DNA of 64,000 bases from Verrucomicrobium sp. BvORR106 (GTDB taxonomy: Bacteria > Verrucomicrobiota > Verrucomicrobiia > Verrucomicrobiales > Verrucomicrobiaceae). Positions 7,261 through 16,758 of this stretch are shown here, piece by piece. How positions within the stretch are numbered: the stretch's first letter is position 1; each line of letters starts with the position of its first letter. Below the pieces are notes generated by a model. The model saw only the letters and a list, made by a program, of their open reading frames with translations. It made no database searches and was not told the DNA's origin. A program made the translations under genes and the position numbers. The stretch is from NCBI RefSeq assembly GCF_000739655.1, contig NZ_BATR01000007.1:1-64000 (forward strand), read 5' to 3'.

Positions 7261-10014
7261 CTACGCCCCCACCAGCTTACGGGCTTCGTCCAGGGCTGCA
7301 TCCACCTTGGCCACATCCTTGCCGCCCCCGCGGGCGAAGTCCGGCTTGCCGCCGCCTTTGCCGCCCACGATGGGAGCGACGGTTTGGATGATCTTGCCAG
7401 CCTGAGCGCGGGACTGATGGTCCTTGCTCACCGTGGCGATGATGGCCACGCTGCCGCCCGCCGTGCCCGCGAGCACCACGATGCCGCTGAAGAGGCTCTT
7501 CAACGCATCGGACACTGCCATGACGTAGTCGCCGTCCACATCGCCAAGGTTGGCAACGATGGCGTCGTTCGTGGCAGAGCCAAGCAGCGTCTTGGCACGC
7601 CCGGCGGCTTCACGCTGCTGGGCAGACTTGAGCGCCTTTTCCAAAGCCTTCTGCTGATCGAGGAGTGACTCGATCTTCTTCTCCAGATCCAACGTACCCT
7701 GAGCGAGCACTTTGCCTGCGAGCACCTTGAGCAGGTCCGCATCGCTACGGGCCGCCTGATAGGCCTCCAGTCCGGCGACGGCTTCGACACGACGCACACC
7801 AGCGCTCACTGCACTCTCGCCCACCAGGCGGAAGAGGCCGATCTCGCCCGTGGAGCGGGTGTGAGTGCCGCCGCAGAGTTCCATGCTGTAGCCATTGAGG
7901 GCATGGGCCTGGCCGCCGATCTGAACGACGCGAACCTTGTCTCCATACTTCTCTCCGAAGAGCTGCATGATACCCGGGTTTGCCTTCACCTCCGCATAGG
8001 CAAGCTCGTCCCAGGAGACCACATCGTTGGCCACGATACGCTCGTTCACCAGGCGCTCAATGTCAGCCAGCTGTCCGGGGGTAAGGGCCGCGCTGTTGAA
8101 GTCAAAGGTGAGCTTGTCCGGCGTCACGGAGCTCCCCTTCTGAGTGGCTTCCTTGCTCACCACTTCATGGAGAGCCCAGTGCATGATGTGGGTGACCGTG
8201 TGGTGACGCTCGATAGCACGACGGCGGGTGAAATCCACCACCAACTGGGCTTCCATACCCACTGCCGGGGTGTCTTCACCGTCCAGGAAGTGCAACCAGG
8301 TGTTGCCGATTTTCTGTGTATTGGAGATCGGGAAGCTGTCCGCGCCGATGATCAGTGCGCCTGAGTCTCCCACCTGACCGCCCATCTCTGCGTAGAAGGG
8401 AGAGCTGTCGAGTACGACCGCCGACTTGTCCTTCACAGAAACGACTTCCAACACCTTGGCCGGAGCTTCGAGGTTGTCGTAGCCAATGAACTTGGTGGGC
8501 TCTTTGGTTTCAATTTCGCTGAGAGAAACCACCTGTTTCTTGCCCTGACGGTCGGCCAAACCACGCTCCTTCTGTTCCTTGAGGAGGCGCTCGTACTCTG
8601 GCACATCCACGGTCAGGCCGCGCTCACGGGCCAGAAGCTGAGTGAGATCGATGGGGAAGCCAAAGGTATCGGAGAGACGGAAGGCCACCTCACCGGTGAT
8701 CTCCGTGCCTTTACCTGCCAGTTTGTCCGCCTCAGACTCAAAGAGACTGATGCCGCGGTCGAGCGTGCGGTTGAAGCTTTCCTCCTCCATCTTCAGGACG
8801 GATTTCACGTGCTCCTTGCGAGCACGGAGTTCAGGAAACACCTCGCCCATGTGCTGGGCCAGCACATCCACCAGCTTGTAGAAGAAGGGCTCCTTGAACC
8901 CGAGCGTGCGGCCATACTTCACCGCACGGCGCAGGATGCGACGCAGGGTGTAGTTGCGGTCGTTGTTGCCGGGGGAGATGCCATCGGCGATGGAGAAGCT
9001 CAGCGTGCGGATGTGGTCGGCGATGACGCGGAAGGCCACGTCGATCTTCTCCTGCTCCGTATCGCCCGTGCTGCCAGCGACAGGCAGGGTGCTGGCATAA
9101 GCCTTGCCGCTCAGCTTCGAGAGCTCGTCGAAGATGGGCTTGAAGACGTCCGTGTCGTAGTTGCTGATCTTCGCGTTCTCGAAGTCCGTGAAGTTCTTGG
9201 TGCCCTGGATGATGCTGGTCACGCGCTCAAAGCCCATGCCCGTATCCACGTGCTGGGCGGGGAGCTTCGAGAAAGTCTTGTCCGCATTCGCATTGTACTG
9301 GATGAACACGTTGTTCCAGATCTCAATGCAGTCAGCACTGCTGCCGTTCACCAGCTTGGCACCTTCACGCTGGCGGTCTTCGTCCAGATCGCGGGGACCG
9401 GGCGTGAGGTCGATGTGGATCTCCGTGCAGGGACCGCAGGGGCCGGTCTCCGCCATCATCCAGAAGTTGTCCTTCTTGTTGCCGTTGACGATGTGGATAT
9501 CCGGATCCAGGCCCACACTGCGGAATTTCTCCGCCCAGTAGCCCCAGGATTCTTCATCACGCTCGGCGGGATCGCCTTCGCCCGGCTGGTAAATGGTCGC
9601 GAACACGCGGGTCGGCGGGAACTTCCAGCGCTCGATCACGAGTTCCCAGGCCCAGGAGATGGCGTCCTTCTTGAAGTAGTCGCCAAAGCTCCAGTTCCCG
9701 AGCATCTCGAAGAACGTGTGGTGGTAGGTGTCCAGACCCACGTCTTCCAGGTCATTGTGCTTGCCGCCGGCGCGGATGCACTTCTGGGTGTCCGCCGCCC
9801 GGGTGGGCAGTCCTTTGTGCAGGACGCCCGGCCAGGTGTCCACATCCGCCGGACGCTCTCCCAGGAAGATGGGGACGAACTGGTTCATCCCGGCATTCGT
9901 GAAAATGCGCGCTCCGTCCCGGCTCGTGTAGCCGACGTTGTCGCTGGGCACGATCGTGTGCTGCTTCTCTTTGAAGAAGTCGAGGAAACTCTGGCGGATC
10001 TGGGCGCTGGTCAT
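7261..10014 (-). CDS. alaS: Alanyl-tRNA synthetase
   Basis: 917 residues from the ATG at 10014 (start MTSAQIRQSFLDFF); the in-frame extension upstream is low in coding character and is rejected. It ligates alanine to tRNA-Ala. Class II catalytic core: SDNVGYTSRDGARIFTNAGM then QFVPIFLG near the start, with AGKHNDLEDVG and WNNVFIQYN. The editing domain carries HTVTH (about residues 604-608) and CGGTH (about 711), the zinc-binding HxxxH and CxxxH residues. The C-terminal part has the coiled coil (LEKKIESLLDQQKALEKAL) and the DHHA1 domain ending GGGGKPDFARGGGKD-like. Length is slightly above the bacterial norm of about 875. It is divergent from the DUF4870 gene. Confidence 0.97.
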   Translation of the reverse strand: MTSAQIRQSFLDFFKEKQHTIVPSDNVGYTSRDGARIFTNAGMNQFVPIFLGERPADVDTWPGVLHKGLPTRAADTQKCIRAGGKHNDLEDVGLDTYHHTFFEMLGNWSFGDYFKKDAISWAWELVIERWKFPPTRVFATIYQPGEGDPAERDEESWGYWAEKFRSVGLDPDIHIVNGNKKDNFWMMAETGPCGPCTEIHIDLTPGPRDLDEDRQREGAKLVNGSSADCIEIWNNVFIQYNANADKTFSKLPAQHVDTGMGFERVTSIIQGTKNFTDFENAKISNYDTDVFKPIFDELSKLSGKAYASTLPVAGSTGDTEQEKIDVAFRVIADHIRTLSFSIADGISPGNNDRNYTLRRILRRAVKYGRTLGFKEPFFYKLVDVLAQHMGEVFPELRARKEHVKSVLKMEEESFNRTLDRGISLFESEADKLAGKGTEITGEVAFRLSDTFGFPIDLTQLLARERGLTVDVPEYERLLKEQKERGLADRQGKKQVVSLSEIETKEPTKFIGYDNLEAPAKVLEVVSVKDKSAVVLDSSPFYAEMGGQVGDSGALIIGADSFPISNTQKIGNTWLHFLDGEDTPAVGMEAQLVVDFTRRRAIERHHTVTHIMHWALHEVVSKEATQKGSSVTPDKLTFDFNSAALTPGQLADIERLVNERIVANDVVSWDELAYAEVKANPGIMQLFGEKYGDKVRVVQIGGQAHALNGYSMELCGGTHTRSTGEIGLFRLVGESAVSAGVRRVEAVAGLEAYQAARSDADLLKVLAGKVLAQGTLDLEKKIESLLDQQKALEKALKSAQQREAAGRAKTLLGSATNDAIVANLGDVDGDYVMAVSDALKSLFSGIVVLAGTAGGSVAIIATVSKDHQSRAQAGKIIQTVAPIVGGKGGGKPDFARGGGKDVAKVDAALDEARKLVGA

Positions 10015-10104
10015 GGGATGCGGGCGGAAAATGAGCGGGGACACTAGCCCCGTTTCGGCGGTCGGCATAGGAAAAAGTGGGGCACCGGGCGTCGGGAGCC
10101 CCTT

Positions 10105-10126
10105 GGGGCAAGTCGGCGCTTGCCCC
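10105..10126. repeat. 8-bp hairpin in the alaS/DUF4870 divergent region
   Basis: GGGGCAAG (10105-10112) and CTTGCCCC (10119-10126) form a perfect stem with a 6-nt loop, 91 bp ahead of the alaS start on the minus strand and 32 bp ahead of the DUF4870 start. There is no T-box signature. It could be a leader hairpin or a degenerate REP unit. Confidence 0.4.
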
Positions 10127-10157
10127 CACCGGGGGGGTTGTTCTATCTTCGCCCCGT

Positions 10158-10646
10158 ATGGACTCACCACCGCCGCCCCCGCCGTCAGAAGGTCCGAATC
10201 CTCAGTTTCCACCGACTCCGCCTCCCGCAGCGGCGGAGATCCCGCCTCCCCCTCCCCAAGGCCCGTACGGCTCTTACCTCCCAGAGTCGCCCGGCTGGGC
10301 CGCCAGCCCCGATGAACGCAACCTGGCATTGTTTTGCCATCTGGGCAGTCTGGCCGGCTATGTCCTGCCGTTCGGCAACATCCTGGTGCCACTCATTCTG
10401 TGGCTCGTGAACAAGGACAAGATGCCCTTCGTCAACGACCAGGGGAAAGAGTCCGTCAATTTCCAAATCTCCATCACGATCTACGTGGTCGCCTCCGTGG
10501 TGATTACCTTCATCACGTGTGGGTGGGGCTTTCCCGTGCTCTTTGGGCCTCCGATCTTCTCTCTAGTCATGGTTATCATCGCCGGTCTGGAAGCCAACAA
10601 GGGCATCGCCTACCGCTATCCTTTGTGTATCCGGATGATCAATTGA
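10158..10646 (+). CDS. DUF4870 (Tic20-like) small membrane protein
   Basis: 162 residues from the ATG at 10158. The first ~50 residues are Pro-rich (SPPPPPPSEGPNP), probably a flexible cytoplasmic tail. The DUF4870 domain begins at DERNLALFCHLGSLAGY and has PFGNILVPLILWLVNKDKMP followed by NDQGKESVNFQISI, the hallmark of the family, and then two hydrophobic helices. About three to four membrane segments in total. Function is unknown; the fold is related to chloroplast Tic20. It is followed after 111 bp by another small membrane protein on the same strand. Confidence 0.88.
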   Translation: MDSPPPPPPSEGPNPQFPPTPPPAAAEIPPPPPQGPYGSYLPESPGWAASPDERNLALFCHLGSLAGYVLPFGNILVPLILWLVNKDKMPFVNDQGKESVNFQISITIYVVASVVITFITCGWGFPVLFGPPIFSLVMVIIAGLEANKGIAYRYPLCIRMIN

Positions 10647-10757
10647 CCGATGTGACGTAGGCTCGGCCCTTCTCCCGCTCGGCCCCAACGCAGTCCCCCT
10701 CATAGGTTTTCCCTCTCCCTCCTCTACCACCACCTCAACCGCTCCCATTCTCTTCTC

Positions 10758-11099
10758 ATGGACGAAAAAATCCTCTCCAAGCCCAAAGATCCCATCGACG
10801 AATCGCACGAGTCCGTCGGCCTGTTGGATGCCCTGCTGGACCTCTCCTTCAAGACCGCGATCACACCCAAGATCGTGCAGATCCTCTACATCGTTGGTCT
10901 GATTGCCGCCGCCCTCTTCACTGGTCGCTGGGCTCTCGACTCATTCATGCGCGGCATCATGGGCGGCATGACCTCACTTCTCTTCGCCCCTATCCTCTTT
11001 ATCTTGTATGCGCTGCTCACCCGCATCCTGCTCGAGGTCGTGGTGGCCCTGTTCCGGATCCTGGAGCATCTGAAGAGCATTGACCGGAAGACGAAGTAA
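10758..11099 (+). CDS. DUF4282 small membrane protein
   Basis: 113 residues. After a polar N-terminus comes the DUF4282 core: LDLSFKTAITPKIVQILY, a first membrane helix (about 43-62), a short loop, a second helix (about 77-98), and a charged tail SIDRKTK. Members are two-helix membrane proteins of unknown role, often encoded singly. Its spacing to the DUF4870 gene allows co-transcription, but no experimental link is known. The stop TAA at 11097 is followed by the transposase gene after only 20 bp. Confidence 0.85.
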   Translation: MDEKILSKPKDPIDESHESVGLLDALLDLSFKTAITPKIVQILYIVGLIAAALFTGRWALDSFMRGIMGGMTSLLFAPILFILYALLTRILLEVVVALFRILEHLKSIDRKTK

Positions 11100-11119
11100 A
11101 GGGACTCCGTATTGCAAAG

Positions 11120-11722
11120 ATGTACCGTTGGAGGAGCCTTTCCGAAGATGAGCGAAAGGTTCTTCTCCAATGGAGGATCGATCAGTTAAGACCTTTTCAC
11201 AGCCCTCCGCATGGATCGGGCGAAGGGGCCTGTTTACTCACCGCAGCGTGCTTTGAGCATCGCCCCATCATTGGCCAAACAACGGACCGACTACGCAACT
11301 TCTGCGGAGCATTGATTGGCGAACTACAAGCCACTTGTAAGCAAATCCATGCCTGGGTTGTGCTACCCAATCACTATCACGTTCTGGTCACCACAGTGGA
11401 CCTGAAGCGGACTTTGTCTGAACTGGGTCGTTTTCATGGTCGCACCTCCTTTGCATGGAACGGCGAGGAGGTGAGTCGTGGCAGGCAGGTGTGGTGCAAT
11501 GCCCTGGATCGCGACATGCGCAGCGAAGCGCACTTCTGGGCCACCATGAACTACATCCACCACAATCCGGTTCGGCATGGCTACGTCTCCAAATGGCAGG
11601 ACTGGCCATTCTCATCCGCACGTGACTACCTGGAGAGTGTCGGTGAAACAACAGCTGCCCAAACCTGGCGCAATTTCCCTCTCAAAGGCTACGGCGCAGA
11701 TTGGGACGAACCATCCCTATAG
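11120..11722 (+). CDS. REP-associated tyrosine transposase (RAYT, Y1/IS200 superfamily)
   Basis: 200 residues. The HUH metal-binding motif is PNHYHVLV (about residues 82-89) and the candidate catalytic tyrosine lies in NYIHHNPVRHGY (about residue 145); the C-terminus WPFSSARDYL is typical of RAYTs. These single-strand nucleases are thought to mobilise REP palindromes rather than themselves. The gene sits 20 bp after the DUF4282 gene and 17 bp before a REP-like palindrome, without terminal repeats of a classical insertion sequence. The reading frame is intact, so the protein is likely active, and related palindromes occur elsewhere in this window. Confidence 0.9.
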   Translation: MYRWRSLSEDERKVLLQWRIDQLRPFHSPPHGSGEGACLLTAACFEHRPIIGQTTDRLRNFCGALIGELQATCKQIHAWVVLPNHYHVLVTTVDLKRTLSELGRFHGRTSFAWNGEEVSRGRQVWCNALDRDMRSEAHFWATMNYIHHNPVRHGYVSKWQDWPFSSARDYLESVGETTAAQTWRNFPLKGYGADWDEPSL

Positions 11723-11738
11723 CAACGCATCAGGGGCT

Positions 11739-11807
11739 CTGTTTGGAGTACAGACTTTAGTCTGCTCAGGGGTAGCTCGCGCAGGCTGAAGCCTGGACTC
11801 CATACAG
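11739..11807. repeat. REP-like imperfect palindrome next to the RAYT gene
   Basis: Two 27-nt arms (11739-11765 and 11781-11807) pair at about 22 of 27 positions around a 15-nt loop; each arm holds a smaller palindrome (CAGACTTTAGTCTG, CAGGCTGAAGCCTG). The motif GGAGTACAGACTT/AGTCTGC reappears, with compensating changes, in the palindrome at 41794-41866. The position directly behind the transposase stop is that expected for a RAYT substrate. Confidence 0.8.
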
Positions 11808-11892
11808 CTTCCAGCACACCACACAGCCTCTCTCTCCCTCTCCATCTTCGCATCTTCCACGCCTTCATCGCCTGCTGAATGGCGGTTCGTAG

Positions 11893-12732
11893 TTATCCTC
11901 CAGCTCTCCTGACTTCCCTCGGAGTGCGGCCCAACCACAGTTTGTAGGCGGCGGTGAATGCGGAGACGCTACGGTAGCCAACAGCCCAGGCGACGGCTTC
12001 CACCGTGAGGGCTTGTGACTCTAGCAGATAGGTGGCCCTGCGAACTCGCAGATAGCTCAGGTGTTGAAGCGGACTGCGGCCGAGTTCTTCTTGGGTGAGG
12101 CGACGCAGATGGACCTCGCTCATGCTGGCCATACGCGCCAGCTCCGCAGCGGTCCAGGGGTGATCAAGGTGGGCATCGATCTTCTCCCACAACTTGATGA
12201 GGCGACTGTTCGTCGTGATTCTGCCAGCGGCACGCACCACCTGAAGGTGAATGAGCTTCAGCCAGTGTTCGATGATATGAGGATCTGCTGCTCCGTTGAA
12301 CTCTTGATAGAAGCCCAGCATGGCCCATTCGAAAGGACGCGGATCCACCTGGAGCAGGGTGGGTTGTGCCACGGGGATGGTGGGCTCCTTTCTGAGGGGC
12401 TCGTCGTAGAGCACCCAGAGCATGCGCCAGGGGACACCCACGGATTGGGCCCCATGCGTCTGATCTTTGGGAAGGAGGGTGGCGCAGCCGGAGGTGTAGG
12501 ACGTCCATCGGCCTTCCAGCAAGACCTGGCCAGTTCCTTCGAGACAGACGTTGATGTGGGAGAAGTGGGGGTGGTGACGAACGATCTTATATCCCTCCCC
12601 GAGACTGCCCATACCTACACCGATCATGTGGTGCGCCGCAAGGGCTGGGCACACCTGCGAGGAGATGCCCCATTGTCGGGTGTGCGGCCCGACAATGTTC
12701 GTTTCCGGCACATGTTGGATTGGCTGAAGCAT
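11893..12732 (-). CDS. AraC-family transcriptional regulator
   Basis: 279 residues from the ATG at 12732; the longer frame up to 13098 overlaps the divergent gene and is not credible. The N-terminal half looks like a cupin-type effector domain (FSHINVCLEGTGQVLLEG, a following LLPKDQTHGAQSVG). The C-terminal ~100 residues contain the two AraC helix-turn-helix units: WTAAELARMASMSEVHLRR and VEAVAWAVGYRSVSAFTAAY, ending RTPREVRRAGG. Divergent from the DUF1549/DUF1501 pair with an 87-bp shared promoter region, so it probably controlled that pair in response to a sugar or similar ligand. In related PVC genomes such AraC proteins often sit beside sulfatases or sugar catabolism genes. Confidence 0.88.
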   Translation of the reverse strand: MLQPIQHVPETNIVGPHTRQWGISSQVCPALAAHHMIGVGMGSLGEGYKIVRHHPHFSHINVCLEGTGQVLLEGRWTSYTSGCATLLPKDQTHGAQSVGVPWRMLWVLYDEPLRKEPTIPVAQPTLLQVDPRPFEWAMLGFYQEFNGAADPHIIEHWLKLIHLQVVRAAGRITTNSRLIKLWEKIDAHLDHPWTAAELARMASMSEVHLRRLTQEELGRSPLQHLSYLRVRRATYLLESQALTVEAVAWAVGYRSVSAFTAAYKLWLGRTPREVRRAGG

Positions 12733-12819
12733 GGTCGAGCAAACAGATTGAGGTACACTTGCTTTCTGAAAATGCAGGCCGGCAGCATGTGAGCTGCCGT
12801 TCAGCTTCCCACAGTACGC

Positions 12820-15317
12820 ATGAAAAACGTGTTCGTCTTGCGCAGTCCCATTGTTCATCTTGCCTGGCCTTTGCTGCTGTTGCGAGCGCCTGTCTTGCTG
12901 GGTGCTGTGGACTTCGAAAAAGAGGTCTGGCCCATTTTGGTGGAGCATTGTCACTCCTGTCATGGACCGGAGAAACAGAATGGCGGGCTTCGGCTGGACA
13001 ACAAGGCGGATGCCTTCAAACCAGGCGACTCGGGGGATCTCGCCATCGTGCCCCGATCCAGCGACACGAGCCTGTTGGTGACGCTGGTAAGAAGCCACGA
13101 TGAGTCAGACCGGATGCCGAAGAGGGCAGATGCGTTGTCTCCCGCTCAAGTCGAACTGCTGCGCCGATGGGTGGACGAAGGGGCGGTATGGAAGCAGGAT
13201 TCTCAACCAGTGAAGTCGGGCAAGACGGAAATGGTGGTGACAGATAAGGACAGGCAGTACTGGGCTTTCCGTCCGCTGCAAACCATCGTGCCGCCCAAGG
13301 TTCAGAACGAGACTGGGCCGAAGACGCCCATCGATCTTTTCATACTGGCAGCGCTTGAAAGCAAAGGGCTGGCCCCCTCCCCACGCATTAGCCGGAGTCA
13401 GGAGGTTCGGCGGCTCACTTACAACCTCACGGGACTGCCGCCTACTCCGGAGGAGACTGCAGCTTATGAAAAGGATACTTCGGGGAATGCCTATGAGGAA
13501 CTGGTAAGTCGCCTGCTGGGATCTCCGCACTATGGGGAGAAGCGGGGCCGCATGTGGCTGGATGTGGCGCGCTATGCAGACAGCGATGGGTTTGAAGCTG
13601 ACTACGACAGGCCTAGCGCTACCGCGATTTTGTGATCAGGGCGTGGAACGATGACATGCCCTTTGACCAGTTCGTGCGCTGGCAGCTTGCGGGGGATGAG
13701 CTGGCCCCAGATTCTCCGGAAGCGCTGGCGGCCACCGGCTTCCTCGCTGCTGGCCCGCAGGCGGAGACGCAGGCGACTGATCTGCCGGAAAACAAGGAGA
13801 AGGTCCGCTATGACAATCTGGACGATATCGTCTCAACGGTGGGATCCGCGTTCTTGGGCGTCACCATCGGTTGTGCCCGCTGTCATGACCACAAGTATGA
13901 TCCGGTGCCGACACGGGATTACTACAGCCTGCTGGGTGCATTCGCCACGGCCCGACGTGGCGACCAGCCCCAGTCGCGCGCGCATCGCGAGCTGGGCCTC
14001 TGGCTGGAGCACCGTCAGGCGGAGTGGAGGGAGCAGCACATGGAGATGCTGCAAATTCCAGAAAAGGATCGGGTGCTGTTGCGGGCGGTCTTGAACAAGA
14101 ACAATCAAACGCAGAAGGCGGTGTTCAAGAAATGGAGCGGTCCCCTGGTGGCAACGGAGGCGGATCTGCGGGCGTTCCTCACAGATGCCCAGAAGGCTGA
14201 GTTGACGGTATTGGAGGGCAGGACCAGAGCCGCAGGCATCAAGGATGTCCCCACGGTCTATGCGATGCTGGACTATAGCGCCACGCCTGAGCCCAACTGG
14301 CTGCTTCACAGAGGCGATCCCATGCAAAAGGCGGAGCCTCTGACGTTGGGCTTCCTCCAGGCGCTCACGCGTGACAGATCCGCCGAGGATTATTGGAAAC
14401 AAGCTCGCGCCACCAGTCCCAGTACTTCAACAGGCCAACGGGCAGCGCTTGCGCAGTGGATCACAGACCCCAAACAAGGGGCTGGAGCCTTGCTGGCACG
14501 AGTGATCGTGAACCGGGTCTGGCAGCAGCATTTCGGCGAGGGGCTGGTGCGCACGGCGGGAGACTTCGGTCTGCAGGGTGACAAGCCCTCCCATCCCGAG
14601 CTTCTGGACTGGCTGGCGGGAGAACTGATCCGCAGCGGATGGAGGCTGAAGACCATCGAGAGGATGATCCTCAGCAGCGAGGTTTACAGCGAGGACACGT
14701 CATGGGATGGGGCCAGGGCGAAGGTGGACCCAGAGAACAGGTTGCTCTGGCGGCGGCGTCCACAACGACTGACCGGAGAGGAACTGAGAGATGCTGTCCT
14801 GCTGACCAGCGGCCGCCTGCAGGCCGAGGCATTTGGACCGGGCTTCAAGCCACCTGTGCCTGCGGAGGCCATGTCCACCCGCTCGGCAGACAAGTATCCC
14901 GACAAAGCGGAGGATGGCCCCGCACTGTGGAAGCGGGCGGTGTACATGTATGTGAAGCGTTCCGTGCGCTTCCCGATGATGGAGGTCTTCGATGCACCGG
15001 AGCCTCTGTCGGCGTGCAGCCGTCGGGCAGTGACGACTGCGCCGACACAGCAGCTCACACTCTTGAATGATCCTTTCATTCGACTTCGAGCGGCGGATTT
15101 CGCGAACCGGATTGCGATCGCGAAGCCGGGCGATATGAGCGGGCAGGTCAGGCTGGCGTTTCAGCTTGCGCTAGGGCGATCGCCGCAGGCTGCTGAGATG
15201 GCCAAGGCTGTGACGTTTATCCAAACAAGACAGAGCATGGGAGCGCCTGAGATCCTTGCCTGGACGGACTTCTGTCACGCACTTTTCACCCTCAACGAAT
15301 TCATCTATGTCGATTAA
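12820..15317 (+). pseudogene. PSD1/DUF1549/DUF1553 planctomycete-type cytochrome c protein, frameshifted
   Basis: Two reading frames together make one protein of about 830 residues. The first (12820-13635) has a signal peptide, the c-type heme site CHSCH (residues 44-48) of the PSC/PSD1 domain and the start of DUF1549 (PIDLFILAALESKGL, NLTGLPPTPEE). It ends at TGA 13633. The second frame carries on with RYRDFVIRAWNDDMPFDQF and the DUF1553 part ending at 15317. In that frame a TAG lies at 13614-13616, so the shift must fall within about 13612-13617; a few residues expected between RP and RYRDF are missing, suggesting a small deletion. The family is secreted and always paired with DUF1501; its reaction is unproven. 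Confidence 0.88.
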
Positions 15318-16745
15318 CGCCTCCTTTCAATCCTGTGGTCGCCACGATGGGTTCTGCAACCGTCGCGAAGCTCTGCAACGAGCTGGGAATGGCTTCGGCA
15401 TGCTGGCCCTGGCCGGATTGCTGGGATATGACGGGCTGCTGAATGCGGCACCAGCGGAGAACGCGACGTTGAATCCCTTCGAGCCAAAGATGCCGCACTT
15501 TGCGCCCAAAGCGAAGTCGGTCATCTGGCTGTTCATGGAAGGCGGGCCCAGCGGGTTCGACCTTTTTGATCCAAAGCCCGCGCTGACGAAGTACCATGGC
15601 ATGCGTCCGCAGATGGACATTCACACGCATTTCGGCAACCCGGGTCCGCTGTTGAAGTCCCCTTACGCCTTTCAGCAGTATGGCCAGAGCGGGGCCTGGG
15701 TCTGCGAGAAACTGCCGCACATCGCCCGGCAGGTGGATGACATTTGCTTCATCAAGTCTGCTTTGCCGAGTCGAACAACCACGCACCAGCTTTGATGCAG
15801 ATGAACACAGGGGTGACACGGGTGGGCATGCCGAGTGCCGGCTCCTGGGTAAGCTATGGGCTCGGAACGCAAAATCAGAACTTGCCGAGTTTCGTTGTAT
15901 TACAAAACTCTCGCGGCACCAAAGGGGGGCCTGCGAACTGGAGCTCGGGGTTCCTGCCTGGGGCTTATCAGGGGACGACGTTCCGCTCTGGCAAGAGCCC
16001 GATCATGAATCTGAAGCTGCCTCAAGACGTGGATCCGTCATCGCAGAGAGCGATGCTGGATTTGGCGTCGAGTCTGAACGGGGATCATCTCTCCAGTCAT
16101 AAGGGCGAGTCTGATTTGTTGGCTCGTATTCAAAGCTATGAGCTGGCCTTCCGCATGCAGAGTGAAGCACAAGAAGTGGTCGATCTGGGGCAGGAGTCGG
16201 AACAGACGCGTAGCAGCTACGGGCTGGACCAGGAGTTGACGAGACCTTTTGGTGAGAAGTGCCTGCTGGCACGTCGACTGGTGGAGCGTGGGGTGCGGTT
16301 CGTACAGGTGTATTGCAACGATGAATGGGATGCACATGCCTCACTGCAGAAGAATCATGATGCGCGATGTGCGGAGACGGACAAGCCAGTGGCAGCGCTC
16401 CTGCAAGACTTAAAGCAACGGGGACTGCTGCAGGATACCTTGGTGATCTGGGGAGGAGAGTTCGGCCGCATGCCGGTGTCCGAGCAGGGGGCGGGGCGAG
16501 ATCACAATCCTGGAGCCTTTGTCACCTGGATGGCTGGCGCAGGCATCAAGCCAGGCATGAGCTATGGCGAGAGTGATGAAATCGGTTGGAAGGCGGCGGT
16601 GGATCCGGTGTCAGTGCATGATTTGCACGCGACGATGCTGCATTTGCTGGGGCTGCATCACAAGAAGCTGACCTATGAACACAATGGACGTCCGTTTCGA
16701 TTGACGGATGTGGAGGGGAATGTGCTGACGAAGATTCTGGCTTGA
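15307..16745 (+). pseudogene. DUF1501 protein, frameshifted
   Basis: Starts at the ATG at 15307, overlapping the previous stop by 11 bp, the coupled arrangement usual for DUF1549-DUF1501 pairs. The N-terminus has CNRREALQRAGNGFGMLAL, a twin-arginine-like leader, then FMEGGPSGFDLFDPKPAL. The frame breaks at about 15762-15768: CFIKSAL changes to an off-frame tail ending at 15795, while the correct continuation AESNNHAPALMQMNTG is in the frame running to 16745. Restoring one T (GCTTTGCC to GCTTTTGCC) rejoins them as KSAFAESNNHAP. The rest is complete (VIWGGEFGRMP, GRDHNPGAFVTWMAG, HDLHATMLHLLGL). DUF1501 belongs to the alkaline phosphatase/sulfatase fold. Confidence 0.88.
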
Positions 16746-16758
16746 GTTGCAACGTCAT

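Noticed and set aside
10014-10158. T-box riboswitch upstream of alaS
   Set aside because: Only a short GC hairpin is present; no T-box sequence or specifier loop can be found.
10015-10392. N-terminal extension of alanyl-tRNA synthetase
   Set aside because: Arg/Pro-rich, overlaps the divergent DUF4870 gene, and the family begins at MTSAQIRQSF (10014).
11120-11807. Classical insertion sequence
   Set aside because: There are no terminal inverted repeats or target-site duplication around the transposase; it fits a RAYT instead.
12733-13098. Extended AraC start overlapping the DUF1549 gene
   Set aside because: Antisense to the heme domain of the divergent gene; homologous N-termini begin at the ATG at 12732.
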